Assembly (NCBI GenBank): GCA_946800325.1 | Contig: OX326961.1 | Location: forward strand, 42,684,215-42,748,214 | Direction of reading: 5' to 3' | Source: Luzula sylvatica | Lineage: Eukaryota > Streptophyta > Magnoliopsida > Poales > Juncaceae | Length of the DNA: 64,000 nucleotides | In this document: positions 59,525 to 64,000 of the stretch, piece by piece | Layout: each line of letters starts with the position of its first letter | Numbering within the stretch: the stretch's first letter is position 1 | Program-made: the position numbers and the translations under genes | Notes under the pieces: generated by a model | The model's input: only the letters and a program-made list of their open reading frames with translations | Database searches by the model: none | Told to the model about the DNA's origin: nothing

Positions 59525-59892
59525 GTACTTGATGCATATCGCAAGGGCGACAAGTTAAAGTTTGCAAATCACTCCTTGAATCCTAATTGTTATGCAAAGG
59601 TATTCTTGTCTACCTTTATTCTAGGCTACTTTTACGTAAAGAACCCTGAACGAATTTGGGTATGTAGGTTATGTTGGTAGCGGGAGATCATAGAGTGGGT
59701 ATATATGCAAAAGAGCATATCGAGGCGAGTCAAGAGCTGTTTTATGATTATCGGTACAGTGCTGATCAGGCACCAGCATGGGCCCGCAAGCCAGAAGGCT
59801 CCAAAAGAGATGATGTCATCACATATCATAATCGAGCTCATGAAGTCGCTCGTTAAACATATAATATTTCCTCAAGTTCGTTCAAAAGCTAT

Positions 59893-60397
59893 GGTTGCAC
59901 GGATACGGATACGGGTAGCATATCCGATACGATACGGATACGATGATATGGTAATTTTTAAAAAATCACAGATACGGATACGGCTATATAATTATTAATT
60001 TAATATATTTATATTATATATAATTAATAAATAAGTAATAAATTAAATAATAAATTAATAATATTTTTAAATTAAATATCATGACAATAAATAATATCAA
60101 TTAAACAATACAAATATCATAAAACTATCATAAACTTGTTCTAGAAATATTTTAGAACTAATCTAGAAGTATCCTAGAAGTATCATATATAATTTATTTA
60201 AAAATATTATGGGCCAAAATATATAATGGCCGAAGTATCCTAAATGGAGTATCCCAGTCGTATCCTGGACGTATCCTCAGCCGTATCCGAAAAAAATAAA
60301 TATTAAAATATTCGGATACGCCACGTGGCGTATCCGATACGTATCCGAGCCGTATCGCACCCGTATCCATATCGGATACGCGTATCCTCGGGATAGT
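59893..60397. repeat. Foldback repeat of 'ggatacg' motifs
   Basis: The left end carries 'acggatacggatacgggtag' type repeats and the right end their reverse complements ('cgtatccgatacgtatccga'), with an AT-rich centre. It is probably a MITE or foldback element just past the E(z) stop. Confidence 0.65.
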
Positions 60398-60722
60398 TCT
60401 GTATTTTTGAAGTATTCGCGTAACATAGTTCACAAGATTAATATATAATAATAAGTCATGTGAGACAATGGTCTAATATCATAAGTATTTAGTTTTGTGA
60501 TTGTATATAGAGATTTAATAAGTTACAATAATGTGCATGTATTAACTTTGCTATGTATGATATTAAATTATGCTTTTGAGTAAAACAAATAAATGTCTGT
60601 GTAAATAAACATAGTTTGATTATTAACCATGTTTTGCAAGAATACTTCGAAATCCAATTTTGAAATGCATTGACATAATACTTTATACAATTGAAATAAG
60701 TATTTCTAAATTTTCTTTATAA

Positions 60723-62508
60723 TTATTGTCTAGAAACAAGATGATAATACAACAATTCGTTCCAAGTATCCGGCACGCCAGGTAAACACCAATGACTACA
60801 ATCCTGAATGCCTGACGAGTGGGTCCCACTGTCAAATTTTTTACCGTATATAGAAAGGATGACCATCTATTCTCAATCCTGATAAATTAGTTATGTTTAG
60901 TACCGTTACACGCGTCTTCATTTCGGTTATGATTCGCTGCACAATCGAGTTCTTTTCAGAAGCCGGGACTTGCTTTCCCGGTTTTTAATTTAACGGTCGA
61001 GTACTCTCTCTGCAATGTCCTCCAGAATTCCACTCTCCACCGCTACATAATTCAAATTTGAATGTTATAATAATATTGCTTAAAATGATTATAAGTTTAT
61101 AAATTTCGGGCTTAATGGAAACCTGAAATGAGAAGGCGAAGAGCTTCTGAAGAAAACTTGGGTTTTCTTAGAGTTGACATATCGATCAACCCACGAAGCC
61201 CATGTCGTCAGAGACTTTTGGAATGCAATGGAGGCGTCCAGTCGAGGATGTACTATGTCTCTTTCTTGATCAATTAATTAAATTCTGTTATTTATTTATT
61301 TATTTATTACCCAGCTTTAGTTTTCTGGTGGGACCACCAATGCGCAGTGTGGAAAACGAGTATATCAGCTCCTCTCCATTTCAATGCACCTCTATCTATT
61401 GTATCGATTCTCAAAGTTTTCACATGCTTCGTACCGATTCGTCCCTTGCTTTTCGTGTACCGAGAAATGGGTCACATCGTACTTGACACTACAATTATAA
61501 TCCTACAAACAGAAAACCCGAAACTAGGTTTAGAGGATCAAACTGTGAATTGAGAAATTATAATGCATAGCATAAATAGTAAATACCATGAATTTGAAGT
61601 TGTAGTGACCCATTTCTTTTGTAATTCTTCTTCCGCGGGTTTCGTAAAACCGTTTAGGATCCGAAACCGCTTGACTGAGCAAGCACATCATTGATTCCCA
61701 TTGGTTCCTGTTTATCGAATCTCCAACAAATACTAGTCTTTTCCCTTTAATCATTTCCAGCATTTTGACAGGATTAAACCTGAAAAACAGTGGATTTGTG
61801 AAAAAGGTTAATAAAATTCCATTGAATAAAATTTGCTTACCTTGGAACATCACAATGATTGGGGGTCCATCTCCATTTCGTATAATTATTATCAATTCTA
61901 CCATTGGCTTCACAACTAAAACCCTCATCTATAAAGGAGCATGATTTGGTACTATAAAGAAGATAGCTTTCATCATAAACCCATTTACCATCATAAATAT
62001 CACATTGCTTTTTCACTTCCTTTTTTATCTTATTCACATCTGGGTCCCTACTCATCTCTCTCCCAATCTTTGTGATCCCTGAAAATGGACTGCTTTGTGC
62101 AAAATTAGAGCTTTTCTTCAAATGAGAAGTCTTATTTTTCATTTCTTCCTCACTATTTCTCAATTTCAAGGCTTCGAGTGATAAATCAATCCTTTCTTCG
62201 ACATTGATAACACCCGAAATTACATCTTTCTCCTGCATCGTCGAATTGAAAGCTTCTGAAGAAACATTAGCAACTTCAACGAATTGAATTTCTCCCAGAA
62301 TGGGATCTTCAGTCGCATTACAAAAGTGACAAGATTTCGTTGCCCCAAAACCCCTATTAAACTGAAAAGGGCGTTGAATGGAGAATGAAGGAATAAAACT
62401 GAGCAAACAGAAAGACAAAAGAAAGCAAAGAAGGAAGGAAGAAGATATTGTAATCGTCAGGAGCACAATTTTTGTGGGTTTAGGAGCAAAGCTCTTCAGT
62501 CTCTCCAT
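60723..62508 (-). pseudogene. TRICHOME BIREFRINGENCE-LIKE (TBL) O-acetyltransferase, five decayed exons
   Basis: TBL proteins are Golgi polysaccharide O-acetyltransferases. Exon 1 (62508-61841) starts [10 protein letters not shown] with a signal-anchor helix ([20 protein letters not shown]) and the TBL domain [20 protein letters not shown]. Exon 2 (61779-61587) has the GDSL-type GDSINRNQWESM. Exon 3 (61502-61311) has RGADILVFHTAHWWSHQKT. Exon 4 (61284-61123) has FQKSLTTWASWVDRYVNS. Exon 5 (61042-60723) has GGEWNSGGHC and the DxxH motif [13 protein letters not shown]. Lesions: an extra A in the run at 61450-61453 (frameshift), in-frame TAA at 61278-61280, in-frame TAA at 60985-60987, and an extra base near 60857. 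The catalytic Ser, Asp and His survive, but the chain cannot be made. Confidence 0.9.
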
Positions 62509-62574
62509 GAATGCTCTATAGTGTGGATTAGTGTGTGGGAGAGGAAAGAGGGCGCTCGGAGGAACTTCGAAGAG

Positions 62575-62775
62575 AGGCGAGAATGGTACGGGAATAGTGA
62601 GTGGGTTCGTGTGTGAGAGGCGAGAATGGTACGGGAATAGTGAGTGGGTTCGTGTGTGAGAGGTGTGGGGGTAAAACTTGAGACCTGAATCATAGAAAAC
62701 AAATAATTTGATAAGCATGATTAGAGATCATCCAATATGGGGGGAATCGATACGATTCGATTCGATTCGATTTAC
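62575..62775. repeat. 42-bp tandem duplication and GATTC run 5' of TBL
   Basis: Two exact units containing 'gaatggtacgggaatagtga' start at 62581 and 62623, in the TBL leader region. A GATTC-type microsatellite lies at about 62751-62773. Confidence 0.85.
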
Positions 62776-63494
62776 GAAGCATACCCAATGAATTTAATAA
62801 TAGCCCATAATTATTTACTAAAATGTCTACAGTAAGCATTACCAATGATTCAATGAACTTAAATAGCCCATAATTATTTACTATAAAATCTATAATTAAT
62901 GAACTTAATTGCCTATAAATTATTTTAAGAGTAGTGATGTACATCCTCTAATACTCTTTCTCAAAAATATTGACGACGTAGATATGATTTAACACGTTAA
63001 AAATTAACATATAAATACATGATTTACAATCTTAATTTATGATTTAATTATCTTAATTTGTGATGAATATTTAATTAAGATGTCAAATAATAAATGAAAG
63101 TGTTAATTATTAAGATGTTAAATTATATTCGCGCCATCAAGATTCTGGAAGAGATGTGGGGATATGTTCAACATTGTCCTTATTTTAATAGAACATAAAT
63201 ATTATAATACATATAATTTTAGAATTTGTTCATATGACCTTCGCAAAATGCCAATTTGCAAAAATAGCTTTATATTTCGGAGCATTTCTACATATAACTC
63301 CATTTCAAATCAAAATTTTAAAAATAACCTCTTTTCTAAAAATATTCCAAAAATAACCCTCTTTTTGATAATATTCCAAAAATAACCCAAATCGAGATTG
63401 TAAATCCCGCCGGAATTTTTTTTTTTAATTTTTTAAAATATGATATATTTCGCCAAATTTTACCATAATTTTTTTTATGAACTAATTAATACAC
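62776..63494. other. AT-rich spacer
   Basis: Short duplications ('aatagcccataattatttact' near 62800 and 62862; 'atattccaaaaataacc' near 63342 and 63371). No gene is recognised. Confidence 0.5.
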
Positions 63495-63908
63495 TTAATT
63501 AAAATAATAACTAGTACATGTTGGCCGTTAACTTAATACATAATTAATATTTATTCGAATTTATAAATTTGAATAAATTGTATTGAATATTTAATTATAT
63601 CTTTTAATTAGTACGTTAATTAAATGTAATCGTTTTATAATGCATCATTCGGCGGGTACATTTTGGGGGGGTGATTATTTTATTTTTTAAAAATTACGGA
63701 CAACTTTTTGAAAAAAAATTTAAAATTTATTGCACTCCGAAATGTACCCGCCGAACTCTTCATTATTGAACAATTACATTTAATTAACGTGATAATTAAA
63801 ACATATAATTAAATATTCATTAAAATTTATTAAAATTTATGAATTCGAACAAATATTAATTACGTATTAAGTTAACAGTTAACATGTACTAATTATTATT
63901 TTAATAAC
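63495..63908. repeat. Foldback element, same family as units in Helitron 1
   Basis: The arms carry 'gtaattgatattagttcgaa'-like sequence around a centre where 'ggcgggtacattttgg' (63650) meets its complement 'ccgaaatgtacccgcc' (63737). The same arm and centre motifs occur twice inside the Helitron at 33343-34409. Confidence 0.75.
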
Positions 63909-64000
63909 CTATGTTACTCGGATACGTCAAAAATCTAGCCGTTTGCATATCGGATACCGTCGAGTGGAAGGCCACTTTCGTCGCCCTCTAGAGTGTGTGG

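Larger units (their letters stand above)
40255..59856 (+). pseudogene. E(z)-type histone H3K27 methyltransferase (SWINGER/EZA1-like), TE-disrupted
   Basis: This is the catalytic subunit of Polycomb repressive complex 2 by family. Exons I can place, with splice sites: 40270-40302 (DTLFCRRCLVF), 40381-40414 (LHGCSQNLVTP, donor GTGAGT), 40667-40732 (SEKLQSTFDKLRKPCGN, stop, CYLK), probably 40819-41040, about 50121-50311 and 50404-50545 (SANT), about 54584-54826, 54901-55032 and 55111-55201 (CXC), 55282-55329, 55404-55532, 55635-55653 plus 59541-59599, and 59668-59856 (SET to stop). The C-terminus ([20 protein letters not shown]) resembles SWINGER more than CURLY LEAF. Damage: N-terminal exons are not found; the exon at 40270 lacks its last bases (DCR); TAG at 40718-40720 stands where the family has a residue before CYL; and a LINE splits the SET domain. 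A truncated SANT/CXC product is conceivable but methyltransferase activity is not. Confidence 0.9.
55282..59856 (+). pseudogene. E(z) SET domain exons, interrupted by a LINE
   Basis: SET motifs in order: FLGRSDVAGWGAFIK (55282-55329), LGEYTGELVSHKEADKRGK and SSFLFDLNDQ (55404-55532), YVLDAY (55635-55653), then 3.9 kb of antisense LINE, then [20 protein letters not shown] (59541-59599), and [19 protein letters not shown] with ELFYDYRY (59668-59856, TAA). Removing the LINE and one TSD copy restores an open SET domain including the NHS motif and catalytic Tyr region. With it, translation enters LINE antisense sequence before NHS. Confidence 0.95.

Noticed and set aside
55909..59553. LINE start codon at 59553
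   Set aside because: This ATG lies in E(z) exon DNA beyond the LINE end at 59524; the native ORF2 start has been lost by truncation.

Overview
The window is nuclear DNA of a flowering plant, most likely a eudicot. It contains recognisable plant-family genes: an ABCG half-transporter, a SWINGER/EZA1-type E(z) histone methyltransferase, a TRICHOME BIREFRINGENCE-LIKE (TBL) acyltransferase, and fragments of SMC4 and of a DHHC palmitoyltransferase. Introns are GT-AG, the background is AT-rich, and plant-type copia, LINE, hAT, CACTA, Helitron and MULE-MITE elements dominate. Every host gene I can recognise is broken. The only intact long reading frames belong to two LINEs.

Layout. 1-1029: non-coding. 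1048-7137: complete-looking LINE with two intact ORFs and an 18-bp target-site duplication (TSD). 8389-10464 (-): intronless ABCG pseudogene. 11709-12921: 1.2-kb near-perfect inverted repeat whose arms are themselves strings of short palindromes. 16887-19605: three-level nest (hAT containing a 173-bp tRNA-derived SINE containing a second hAT), each level with its own TSD. 20174-26580 (-): dead Ty1/copia with paired 262-bp LTRs, holding a second, internally deleted copia (21507-24161). 26665-27294: unrecognised two-exon fragment. 28285-32750 (+): 5' part of a third copia (LTR, tRNA-Met primer site, gag) with a solo LTR of a sister family inside its gag. 33343-36040: two adjacent Helitrons, one carrying a 560-bp duplicated minisatellite. 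36659-37630: TIR element.

From 40.25 to 59.86 kb lies one host gene, a PRC2 E(z)-like methyltransferase on the + strand. Its SANT, CXC and SET exons can still be read, but it is packed with insertions: a perfect 50-bp-stem hairpin element, a 3.5-kb CACTA, a MULE-type MITE, a palmitoyltransferase fragment, a solo LTR, a Helitron that captured SMC4 exons, and a 5'-truncated LINE. That LINE sits inside the coding exon of the SET domain with a perfect 16-bp TSD. An in-frame TAG in the pre-CXC cysteine region and loss of the N-terminal exons add to the damage. Downstream, 60723-62508 (-) is a five-exon TBL pseudogene, and the window ends in foldback repeats.

The genes do not form a pathway. The window is best read as transposon-driven decay of three host genes, with several datable nested insertions. 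Because the LINE hit is clean and the flanking SET and CXC frames are intact, loss of the catalytic domain may be recent.
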